A stretch of 64,000 nt of DNA. Origin: Thermoplasma volcanium GSS1 (lineage in GTDB: Archaea; Thermoplasmatota; Thermoplasmata; Thermoplasmatales; Thermoplasmataceae). The stretch covers positions 992,001-1,056,000 of the forward strand of contig NC_002689.2 of NCBI RefSeq assembly GCF_000011185.1. Direction: 5' to 3'. The notes under the pieces were generated by a model, which was not told the DNA's origin, did not search any database, and was given only the letters and a program-made list of their open reading frames with translations. The translations under genes were made by a program, and so were the position numbers. Below, piece by piece: positions 35,096 through 43,392 of this stretch. Every line of letters starts with the position of its first letter. Within the stretch, counting starts at the first letter, position 1.

Positions 35096-37756
35096 GTGGC
35101 GCAAACAAAAAAATATATATACCTCTTTGAAGAGGGTGGAAAGGAGTTAGTCGATCTGTTAGGTGGGAAGGGTGCAGGCCTTGCTGAGATGACCAAAATA
35201 GGCCTTAATGTCCCGCCCGGTTTTACAATAACAACTGAGGCCTGCATTGATTTCCTAAGAGATGGTAATTTCCCAAAAGGAATGATGGAACAGACTATGG
35301 ACGCACTACATATGATAGAGGAGAAAGTAAGCAGAAAGTTTGGCAACCCGGAGAATCCCCTGCTCGTTTCTGTAAGATCGGGGGCTCCTGTAAGTATGCC
35401 GGGCATGATGGATACAGTCCTAAATGTAGGGCTAAACGACGAAACTGTCAAGGGCCTCGCTTTCATGACGGACAACGAAAGGTTTGCACTTGATGCCTAT
35501 AGAAGGCTCATACAGATGTTTGGAGAGATCGTTTACGGACTACCTCATGAGGAATTCAGGGGGCTTATTGAGAAGGTAAAAAGGGAGAAGGGGTATGATG
35601 AGGACAAATTTACAACCTCTGATATTACTGAGATAATAAAGGGAGAAAATGAGATATATCGCAAGCACAAAAAGAGCTTCCCGCAGGATCCACAAGAACA
35701 GCTTGTTGAATCTATAAAAGCTGTATTTAATTCATGGAACAGCAGAAGGGCCAAGACCTACAGAGAGATAAACCATATCCCTGAAAATATGGGCACAGCT
35801 GTAAGCATAGTCACCATGGTATTTGGAAATATGGGAAGCGATTCAGCCACTGGGGTCGCATTCACAAGGGATCCGAATACTGGTGAGAAAAGGATTTTTG
35901 CTGAATACCTAACCAATGCCCAGGGAGAGGACGTAGTAGCGGGCATTAGGACCCCTAAGTACATAGATGACATGAAGATGGAGATGCCCCAGGCCTATTC
36001 TGATCTCATTAGAATGTGCGATATTCTGGAACACCACTATCGGGACATGCAGGATATCGAATTTACCATAGAACGCGGAAAACTGTACATGCTTCAAACT
36101 AGAACCGGCAAAAGGAGCGCGAAGGCAGCTATAAGGATAGCTGTTGAGATGTATGAAGAAGGAATAATCAGCGAAGAAGAAGCCATAATGAGGGTTACTC
36201 CCGAGATATTCGACAGGATCCTTCATCCACAGGTCAAGACAAACGGCAAAGAAACCCCGCTTGGCAAGGGCCTTGCAGCTTCCCCTGGAGCTGCAATAGG
36301 TTCCATAGTTTTTTCATCTGAAAGGGCTATAGAGCTAGGGAAATCCAAAAAGATGATCCTAGTTAGGCCGGAGACGACAGCAGACGATGTCCGTGGAATG
36401 GCAGTCTGTGAAGGGTTCCTAACTCAGAAAGGCGGCATGACGTCACATGCAGCAGTGGTAGCTAGGGCAATGGGCAAGCCTGCAGTTGTTGGCGTAGAAA
36501 CCATGCACGTAGATACCACAAACAACACGCTGACCATAAACGGCAAGACCCTGCATGAGGGAGACGTAGTAACAATAGATGGAACATCTGGTTTATTTTA
36601 CTTAGGAGAATTGCCTGTTGAAAAGCCAGAGATCGATAAGTTTTCAAAAAAACTTCTTGAATTGGCCGACAAAAACAGGAAGCTGGGTGTAAGGGCCAAT
36701 GCAAACACACCGGAGGAAGCACACTTGGCCAGAGAAAATGGTGCAGAAGGAATTGGATTGGCCAGAACAGAAAGGATGTTCCTTGGAAACGAGCGCATAC
36801 CTATAATGAGATCCATGATAATGAGCGAAAGCAAGGAGGAGAGGCAAAAGTATCTGGAACAACTACTTCCAATGCAGATTTCCGACTTCGTGGAATTCTT
36901 CAAAACTATGGAGGGCTACCCGGTGATCATAAGGCTGCTCGATCCGCCTCTGCATGAATTCCTTCCTGATAAAGAAACTATATTGAACAAAATATACGAA
37001 ATAAAATCTGGAAAGAACGGATCAGATGAATTGCAATACTATGAAAAGCTTCTAAAAACGGTCCGTGATCTTGAAGAATTTAACCCTATGCTTGGCTTCA
37101 GGGGCTGCAGGGTAGGCTTAGTGTATCCAGAAATATACGATATGCAGGTCAGAGCCATAATGGAAGCTGCTGTAAGGGTTCAAAAAGAAGGAAGAAGGAT
37201 AATGCCGGAAATAATGATACCACTTGTTGGACACCACAACGAATTAAAGATTTTGATGGAACGGTTAGAAAAAACAGCAAAATCAGTAAAGGACTCCGAT
37301 CAAGTTGACTATAAGTTTGGCACGATGATAGAAATACCGAGAGCATGTGTGACTGCTGATAAAATAGCAAAATATGCAGACTTCTTCTCATTTGGTACAA
37401 ACGACCTAACTCAAATGACGTTCGGATACAGCAGGGACGATGCGGAAGGAAAATTCATGTTCTTTTATTTAGAAAACGGCATACTAGAAAAAGATCCGTT
37501 TTCTTCCGTTGACGAAGATGGTGTAGGTGAGCTTATGAGAATGGCAGTGGAAAAGGGAAGGAAATCAAACGAAAAGTTAGAAGTAGGTATATGCGGTGAG
37601 CAGGGCGGAGATCCAGACACCATATATTTCTGCCATAAAATCGGACTGGATTACGTATCAGCATCACCATATAGAATACCAATAGCTAGGCTAGCCGCTG
37701 CAAGGGCAAATATATCGGAGATGAAGCCAGAGCTTGCCTCCACATATAGATATTGA
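35096..37756 (+). CDS. ppdK: Pyruvate, phosphate dikinase
   Basis: 886 residues, full length, start GTG. Interconverts pyruvate, ATP and Pi with PEP, AMP and PPi in glycolysis/gluconeogenesis. N-terminal ATP-grasp domain (LLGGKGAGLAEM, VSVRSGAPVSMPGMMDT), phosphohistidine domain with catalytic His in TQKGGMTSHAAVVARAMGKPAVVG, and C-terminal PEP barrel (GIGLARTERMF, FRGCRVGLVYPEIY, FGTNDLTQMTFG, GICGEQGGDP with catalytic Cys). TTTTTATATG at 35071-35080 is the probable TATA box. Confidence 0.97.
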   Translation: MAQTKKYIYLFEEGGKELVDLLGGKGAGLAEMTKIGLNVPPGFTITTEACIDFLRDGNFPKGMMEQTMDALHMIEEKVSRKFGNPENPLLVSVRSGAPVSMPGMMDTVLNVGLNDETVKGLAFMTDNERFALDAYRRLIQMFGEIVYGLPHEEFRGLIEKVKREKGYDEDKFTTSDITEIIKGENEIYRKHKKSFPQDPQEQLVESIKAVFNSWNSRRAKTYREINHIPENMGTAVSIVTMVFGNMGSDSATGVAFTRDPNTGEKRIFAEYLTNAQGEDVVAGIRTPKYIDDMKMEMPQAYSDLIRMCDILEHHYRDMQDIEFTIERGKLYMLQTRTGKRSAKAAIRIAVEMYEEGIISEEEAIMRVTPEIFDRILHPQVKTNGKETPLGKGLAASPGAAIGSIVFSSERAIELGKSKKMILVRPETTADDVRGMAVCEGFLTQKGGMTSHAAVVARAMGKPAVVGVETMHVDTTNNTLTINGKTLHEGDVVTIDGTSGLFYLGELPVEKPEIDKFSKKLLELADKNRKLGVRANANTPEEAHLARENGAEGIGLARTERMFLGNERIPIMRSMIMSESKEERQKYLEQLLPMQISDFVEFFKTMEGYPVIIRLLDPPLHEFLPDKETILNKIYEIKSGKNGSDELQYYEKLLKTVRDLEEFNPMLGFRGCRVGLVYPEIYDMQVRAIMEAAVRVQKEGRRIMPEIMIPLVGHHNELKILMERLEKTAKSVKDSDQVDYKFGTMIEIPRACVTADKIAKYADFFSFGTNDLTQMTFGYSRDDAEGKFMFFYLENGILEKDPFSSVDEDGVGELMRMAVEKGRKSNEKLEVGICGEQGGDPDTIYFCHKIGLDYVSASPYRIPIARLAAARANISEMKPELASTYRY

Positions 37757-37777
37757 GGATTTCCTCCTCACCTATTT

Positions 37778-38194
37778 TTATTTTATCACAAGTTTGTATA
37801 AACCATCGCTGTTATCGAGTTCTCTGGACATGCTGAAGCCAGTTATTTTCATGATCTGTATTTCTACAAGAGGATCTACCTTCGCTGAAAAAAGGTGACC
37901 TCCTACGATTCCGTGGTTCCCTCTTGCTCCGGCTGCGTGTATATGAAATCTTGGATCATTCTCTGCAATTGATCCATGCAGGGATACAAGTTCGAGCCTC
38001 TCTCTGAAAGTTTCCTTTTCATAATCATTTCCGTTCCAATAACCAATCTGGAACTCTTTTAGCATTCCTATAGCCCATAGTACGGTGCCTGATTTAACTT
38101 CATATTTGTTGCAAAGATCGACAAGGTCCGTAAAAAAATCTGTTTCCTTATCAAACCTCGCTGTAATGATGCTTCCTTCAATCTTGGAATACAT
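37778..38194 (-). CDS. PPC (DUF296) domain protein
   Basis: 138 residues with the PPC fold found alone in archaea and bacteria and fused to AT-hooks in plants: GTVLWAIGMLKEFQIGY, FHIHAAGARGNHGIVGGHLFSA. The His residues of FHIHA and GGHL are conserved and may bind metal. Function is not established; it forms trimers in known structures. Convergent with ppdK. Confidence 0.85.
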   Translation of the reverse strand: MYSKIEGSIITARFDKETDFFTDLVDLCNKYEVKSGTVLWAIGMLKEFQIGYWNGNDYEKETFRERLELVSLHGSIAENDPRFHIHAAGARGNHGIVGGHLFSAKVDPLVEIQIMKITGFSMSRELDNSDGLYKLVIK

Positions 38195-38249
38195 ATTTAT
38201 GTAATGATCTCTTTAAAAATAAAGTTAATGAATTCACAAACAAGGAAAC

Positions 38250-38594
38250 TTAGTCTGTATCCACTTCAAGAAATCCGTTGTTTTCAAGAACTTTGAAGGT
38301 CTTCAAAGGTTCTCCGATGCTATCGTACTCGCATGGGGCTTCTGGCTTTATCTGCGGCTCTGATACTTTATTTCCGTTAGTAACGTCATATCTAGCCCCA
38401 TGTGCTGGGCATACAGCCTCTTTCCCTTCTACCTTATTGAGGATTGCACAACCCATATGTCCACAAACTGCTTCCATAGCGAAATAATCTCCATTATACT
38501 TAGTAAGAAGCACAGGTTTATGGGCTATCCAGGTAACTACTGAATTCGTCTTTTCAAAAATCTTTGTAGAGATAGATACTTTACGAAATACCAT
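38250..38594 (-). CDS. Rieske-type [2Fe-2S] ferredoxin
   Basis: About 114 residues from ATG 38594 (MVFRKVSIS). Cluster ligands are C-G-H and C-P-A-H in VCGHMGCAILN and AVCPAHGARYD. There is no transmembrane helix, so it is a soluble Rieske ferredoxin for electron transfer, perhaps to an oxygenase or reductase. The longer start at 38666 adds a lysine- and isoleucine-rich tail encoded in AT-rich promoter DNA and is rejected. Confidence 0.88.
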   Translation of the reverse strand: MVFRKVSISTKIFEKTNSVVTWIAHKPVLLTKYNGDYFAMEAVCGHMGCAILNKVEGKEAVCPAHGARYDVTNGNKVSEPQIKPEAPCEYDSIGEPLKTFKVLENNGFLEVDTD

Positions 38595-38680
38595 AAAACT
38601 CGATTGATTTATTTTATAAATAATTTTGTACTTAATGAGTTTCCAGAAAAAACTTATGATGTACATTACTATATTTTTGT

Positions 38681-39550
38681 ATGGCTTTCCTTGCCTATTT
38701 CGGACACCTTAACATAGACGTGCGTATACTAGTCGAAAACCTGCCAAAGGAAGGATCTGTTAATGCGAAAAATGTGGAAGAAAAATATGGTGGCACTGCT
38801 GGAAACTTTGCAATTGTATCAAAGAAGCTTGGGCTCGACTTTGATATATACTCAGCGGTTGGGTCAAAGACTCATTCCGGCTATTTGTCGTTCCTTAAGG
38901 ACTCTGGCATCGGGATAGACCATATTAAAGTAACTGATGAATACGGCCCGATATGCTATATTGCCAGTGATACCAAGAAGCAGGTAGCTTATATGTATCA
39001 GGGTCCGATGTTGAACTGGTCTCCACGTTTGGAAAGCCATTACGAATACATTCACCTCAGTACTGGCCCAAAATATACAGGTTTAATAGAAAATAAAGAA
39101 TCGAAGTTGGTATTTGATCCCTCGCAAGAGATATGGAAGTTTTCCGGTGAAGAGCTTAAGAGATTTTACGAAGCTTCGTATATTTCATTCTTCAACGGAA
39201 ATGAAATGAAGGTGTTTCGAGAAGCGACTGGCTTAAAAAGCTTCGATAGGATCGTCATAGAAACGGTTGGTCCTCGCGGATCTATACTATACAAGGATTC
39301 TACAAAGAAGGTCTTCCCTGCACTTCCATCCAGCGGCGATACTATAGGCGCCGGAGATGCGTTCAGGGCCGGATTCTACTACGCTCTATTCAGGAAAAAA
39401 AGCATAGAAACTGCAATGGTGTACGGTACAATAGCGGCTCACCATATGATTGAGGATGGTATAGACGGTTTTTCTTTAGACGCCAATAGTATTGAACAAG
39501 AATCGCAGGTATATAAGAAGACATTCGGAATTCAGAGCACATCACTCTAA
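38681..39550 (+). CDS. PfkB-family sugar/nucleoside kinase
   Basis: 289 residues. N-terminal substrate motif GHLNIDVRILVENLP and GGTAGNFAIVSKKLG; C-terminal anion hole DTIGAGDAFRAGFYYALF with the catalytic Asp. The family covers ribokinase, adenosine/nucleoside kinase and 2-keto-3-deoxygluconate kinase. The ordering resembles archaeal nucleoside kinases, but substrate is not settled. Single gene, divergent from the Rieske protein. Confidence 0.85.
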   Translation: MAFLAYFGHLNIDVRILVENLPKEGSVNAKNVEEKYGGTAGNFAIVSKKLGLDFDIYSAVGSKTHSGYLSFLKDSGIGIDHIKVTDEYGPICYIASDTKKQVAYMYQGPMLNWSPRLESHYEYIHLSTGPKYTGLIENKESKLVFDPSQEIWKFSGEELKRFYEASYISFFNGNEMKVFREATGLKSFDRIVIETVGPRGSILYKDSTKKVFPALPSSGDTIGAGDAFRAGFYYALFRKKSIETAMVYGTIAAHHMIEDGIDGFSLDANSIEQESQVYKKTFGIQSTSL

Positions 39551-39697
39551 ATTTCAAATCTTAAATTTTGAATAAGCATGAGAAATACCCTTACGTTCTA
39601 TCACCAACAAACAGATACTTACTATTGGTAAACGACGAATTAAATAAAGAAGAATTAAGATCAAAAATAATTTTTAGTTCCTTACCTTTTACCAACA

Positions 39698-40219
39698 ATG
39701 ATATACGAGTTTGAAGGCAGGGTGCCGGATATTGATCCGAGTGCATACGTGAGTGAGAGTGCGACAGTAATTGGAAAGGTGAAAATCGGGAAAGAAGTAT
39801 GGATTGGCCCTGGTGCAGTACTAAGGGGAGACTATGGTGAAATTGAAGTCGGGGACTATTCAGCTATAGAGGATAACTGCGTTATTCATGCAAGACCAGG
39901 AGAAAAGACGTTTATAGGCCAGCACGTAACAATAGGGCACCTTTCTGTCATACATACAGGAAGAATAAGGGATTGGGCCGTTATAGGCATGGGATCAACA
40001 GTCTCTGATTTCGCAGTTGTAGGAGTATGGGCTGCAATAGGTGAAGGGGCAGTTGTTAAAAACAGGCAGGAGATACCAGACGAGAGTATTGCCGTCGGTG
40101 TACCCGCTAAAGTAATAGGAAAAATAGATGAGGACTACAAGAAGTTATGGACAGACTACAAGCATAATTACAATACATTCAGCAGCAGGTATAAGACAAA
40201 TTTAAAAAAGATGAAATAA
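39698..40219 (+). CDS. Gamma-carbonic anhydrase-like hexapeptide protein
   Basis: 173 residues forming a left-handed beta-helix (repeats AYVSESATVIGKVKIGKEVWIGPGAV...). Zinc-site histidines appear in CVIHARPGEK and TIGHLSVIHTG, as in YrdA/Cam-type trimers. Carbonic anhydrase activity is possible but many close relatives lack it. Enolase follows 34 bp on. Confidence 0.85.
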   Translation: MIYEFEGRVPDIDPSAYVSESATVIGKVKIGKEVWIGPGAVLRGDYGEIEVGDYSAIEDNCVIHARPGEKTFIGQHVTIGHLSVIHTGRIRDWAVIGMGSTVSDFAVVGVWAAIGEGAVVKNRQEIPDESIAVGVPAKVIGKIDEDYKKLWTDYKHNYNTFSSRYKTNLKKMK

Positions 40220-40253
40220 ACAAGTTTTATCATTAATGTAACATTTATCTACT

Positions 40254-41459
40254 ATGGAACTTCCGATAGAAGATGTTAGGGTAAGAAAAGTACTGGATTC
40301 AAGGGGAAACTTCACTGTAGAAGCAGATGTATACATTCCAGGCGGTTTTGGCAGAACCTCTGCCCCAGCTGGAGCCAGCACAGGTGAAACTGAGGTTATA
40401 GCCTTTTCGAAGAAGGGAATTGACGAATCAATAAAATTTTTTGAGACAAACGTGAGGAGGTCAATAATAGGGTTCAATGCCCTCGATCAAAAGGGCTTCG
40501 ACGCTTTAATTACCGATCTTGATGGAAGCGGTAATTTTTCTAACCTAGGAGGAAACTTGTCAACTGCCCTATCTATGTCTGTAGCAAAGGCCGTTTCGGC
40601 GCACCTTGGCATTCCACTTTATAGATACGTCGGTGGAATAAACCACTCGATGCCTAGGCCGATTGGAAACGTTATTGGGGGCGGGAAGCATGCAAGAAAT
40701 GGGACATCTATCCAGGAGTTTCTTGTTTCGGCCCAAGGAAAAACGTTCATGGAATCCGCTTATGTGAATGTACTCGTACATAGAAAAATAGGAGATATTC
40801 TATCCGAGAAAATGAAAGACATTAGCATTGGTGTTGGTGATGAGAGAGCTTGGAGCGTCAACATATCTGACGAAGAAGCTTTCGAAGTGCTGAACCAAGC
40901 AGTAAATGAAGTCTCCTCTGAAACAAAGGTAAAAATATATACGGGGTTGGATTTTGCCGCTGACTCTCTTTATGAGAATGGCAAGTACGTCTACAAGCAT
41001 ACCGTTAGAAGCAGGGATGAACAGATAGATTACGCAATATCCATAAATAAGGACTTTGGCGTATACTATATAGAAGATCCAATGTTCGATACCGATTTCG
41101 AGGGTTTTGCTGAAATAACAAAGAAAATAGGGGACAAGGCAATGATAGTAGGCGATGATCTATACACTACAAACCCAGACAGAATAAGGAAAGGTATCGA
41201 ACTCGGTTCTACGAATGCAGTCCTAATAAAGGTAAACCAGATAGGCACTCTAACGAAGGCACAGGAAGCGGCAAGCTTGGCTTCTTCGGCTGGCCTTAAG
41301 AACGTAGTTTCACACAGATCTGGAGAAACTACAGACGACTTTCTCGCCCACCTGTCTGTCGCTTTCTCTTCTACGTTTGTAAAAACAGGCACGATCGGAG
41401 GTGAAAGGATCGCAAAACTAAACGAACTGATGAGGATAGAAGAATGCTTAACATCATAG
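40254..41459 (+). CDS. eno: Enolase
   Basis: 401 residues. Dehydrates 2-phosphoglycerate to PEP. Substrate loop [15 protein letters not shown] and [10 protein letters not shown], catalytic Glu in [10 protein letters not shown], Mg ligands in [10 protein letters not shown] and [11 protein letters not shown], catalytic Lys in [13 protein letters not shown] and [15 protein letters not shown]. Slightly shorter than bacterial enolases, usual for this lineage. Its end overlaps dphB by 16 bp, suggesting co-transcription. Confidence 0.96.
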
Positions 41460-42194
41460 GCATAGGGCTAAGGGGTACAGGAAGCCTAACCCTTGATGAA
41501 TTTGATGCGCTTAGGACAAGTGATATAGTCTACCTGGATATTTATACATCCATAGGTCCAAAAGATATACTCGAAAAACTTAGGAATATAGCGGATAGAG
41601 AAATCATTCCAGCCGATCGTAACATGATAGAGTCAGAATCCATACTAAAGGATGCAGAAAAGCTGAACGTGAGCCTTCTGGTTATCGGCGACGGTTTGAC
41701 AGCAACGACACACAACCAGTTGAGGTATTCTGCTATGGAGAAGGGGATAAAGGTTAAAATATTTGAAAATGCCTCGGCTGTTAATACAGCCGCTGGAAAG
41801 ATAGGGCTCCTTCACTATAAGGTTGGGCCGCCTGTTTCCCTGCCCTTTGTATCCTCTAACTTCTTTCCATTAAGCGTAATAGACAAGGTGAAGAGAAACT
41901 ACGATTCGGGGTTGCACACGCCCATATTAATAGACCTTAAGGACGGCCAAAACATGCCATTCGCTAGCGCATGGAACATTATTATGGAGATGCAGAAACG
42001 AAAGGGGGTATGCAATAATAGACGAAAATGTATGCGTTGTCTCGAGGCTTTCATTTCCGGATGAATACATAGTATACGGCAGACTTTCATACGTGGATCC
42101 AGAGAAAATCCTGTCTCCATACCTGATATTTATAACATCAAACCTAGACCCGAACGAAGAGCGCTTCATAAAAAAGTTTGCTATACACGTCTAG
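41444..42194 (+). pseudogene. dphB: Diphthine synthase, frameshifted at a G5 run
   Basis: SAM-dependent methylase that makes diphthine on the EF2 histidine. Motifs are [41 protein letters not shown] and a [12 protein letters not shown] stretch. As given, frame 1 stops at 42064 after MEMQKRKG. Dropping one G of the run at 42004-42008 continues into [20 protein letters not shown]... and stops at 42194, giving 249 residues, close to the usual 255-265. Sequencing error, strain mutation or slippage are possible. The restored stop shares CTAG with the convergent gene's stop. Confidence 0.85.
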
Positions 42195-42796
42195 GCACGT
42201 GTGCCTTCGTCTAGTACTATGCCTTTTGACTTAAGTATTTTTAAAACAATTTCCAGCGGAAGCGCAGTCCTTCTGGAAACTTCCTCTACATCAAAGGTAT
42301 TGAGGTATTCCAAAACTATTTCCCTTGTAATCGGATCCTCGTCTTCAAGCTGATACTTAATAGCGGCCATCAATTCATCTTTTTTCTTAACGAGTTCGGT
42401 TCTCTTCTTTGTAAGCTCTTCGATATGGTGCTGAATCGATTCTAGCTTTGAAATAGCCTCATCAAATGAAACCGATACGCGTTCTGAATCATTCTCCAAC
42501 GGTATCCTCTGTATCATAAGGAAGTTCCTTCCATAGTCAACTATAAGTGTTGAGAATCCCGTAGGTTCATAAAGCTTCCGTTTTGCCCCTACAGAGCTTG
42601 GTACGAAACCTATGCTCGTTACTAGGTTTGCCCTTTCAAGCATTTCCAGCTGTTTCAAGATAGCTTGCTGAGAAAGACCAATACTTCTGCTCAACTCGAG
42701 AGCATAAGATCTCTCGAATTGAGTGAGCATCCTTATTATTTCACGCCTCGTAGAATTTTCTATGGCAGCAATAAAATTATCTATATCATCTATCAT
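42191..42796 (-). CDS. ArsR-like winged-helix regulator with coiled coil
   Basis: 201 residues. The N-terminal wHTH (IENSTRREIIRMLTQFERSYALELSRSIGLSQQAILKQLEMLE, residues 11-53) is ArsR/HTH_20-like. It is followed by a small domain, a charged coiled coil (about 118-145: IQHHIEELTKKRTELVKKKD) and a C-terminal helical repeat. No metal-binding Cys motif is seen. It begins 2 bp after hsp20, so the two form an operon; a heat-shock or proteotoxic-stress repressor acting on the upstream palindrome is inferred. Confidence 0.8.
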   Translation of the reverse strand: MIDDIDNFIAAIENSTRREIIRMLTQFERSYALELSRSIGLSQQAILKQLEMLERANLVTSIGFVPSSVGAKRKLYEPTGFSTLIVDYGRNFLMIQRIPLENDSERVSVSFDEAISKLESIQHHIEELTKKRTELVKKKDELMAAIKYQLEDEDPITREIVLEYLNTFDVEEVSRRTALPLEIVLKILKSKGIVLDEGTRA

Positions 42797-42798
42797 TT

Positions 42799-43338
42799 TT
42801 ACTGTATAGAGACCTTTCTGCCACCACTTTCTTTGCTTGTAGCCTTCTCTACCGTTACATCGAGCAAGCCGTTGTTGAACTTGGCAACAGCAGTTTCTGG
42901 TTTTAACTTGTAGTCGAAGTCAATGCTCTTGTAGTATTTCCTCTGGTCTTCGTCCACGTTAAGCGTAATGTTGTATTCAGATATCTTTAGATCGATGCTC
43001 TCCTTGCTTACGCCGGGAAGCTCGAATGTTAAGTATACTTTTTTATCATCGTCGTTTATGTCTGTTATAGGTTCCCTAACACCTCTCTCTATAGGCCTCA
43101 CCCCCCTGGTAATCCCAGGCACGTTGCCGAATTCCTGGAATATCGGCTTTCCATCTGACCCAATCCTGTAAGTAAATCCATAGACATAAGGCTCTGATGA
43201 TGTTATGTTTGGATCATTGAGTATCCTGTTCCAGATCCTCATGAACCTGTTGTTCAGAGACTTTATATCGATTCCGAAGTCTTTGAAGAATTCGTCGAAC
43301 ATGTCGTCCCAATCATCAAATTCATCCTTCTTTGCCAT
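42799..43338 (-). CDS. hsp20: Small heat-shock protein (Hsp20/alpha-crystallin family)
   Basis: About 179 residues from ATG 43338, preceded by GGTGGT with a 4-base gap; a GTG at 43350 is less likely. An acidic N-terminal arm (FDDWDDMFDEFFKDFG) precedes the alpha-crystallin domain (KVYLTFELPGVSKESIDLKISEYNITLNVD) ending in FNNGLLDVTVEKA. It holds unfolding proteins as oligomers in the cytosol. No clear C-terminal IXI motif (ends KVSIQ). Confidence 0.93.
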   Translation of the reverse strand: MAKKDEFDDWDDMFDEFFKDFGIDIKSLNNRFMRIWNRILNDPNITSSEPYVYGFTYRIGSDGKPIFQEFGNVPGITRGVRPIERGVREPITDINDDDKKVYLTFELPGVSKESIDLKISEYNITLNVDEDQRKYYKSIDFDYKLKPETAVAKFNNGLLDVTVEKATSKESGGRKVSIQ

Positions 43339-43350
43339 ATCAACCACCAC

Positions 43351-43371
43351 TTGTCAACCTCAAGTTGACAA
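43351..43371. promoter_or_regulatory. Perfect inverted-repeat operator candidate upstream of hsp20
   Basis: TTGTCAAC-N5-GTTGACAA, two perfect 8-bp arms. It lies between the TATA box (TTTATA on the minus strand, about 43382-43377) and the hsp20 ribosome site, covering the predicted transcription start near 43354. A protein bound here would block initiation. Confidence 0.6.
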
Positions 43372-43376
43372 CCATG

Positions 43377-43383
43377 TATAAAA
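43377..43383 (-). promoter_or_regulatory. TATA box of the hsp20 operon
   Basis: TTTTATA on the minus strand, about 26 bp from the expected start of a short 16-base leader. Confidence 0.5.
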
Positions 43384-43392
43384 TCATAGTAT

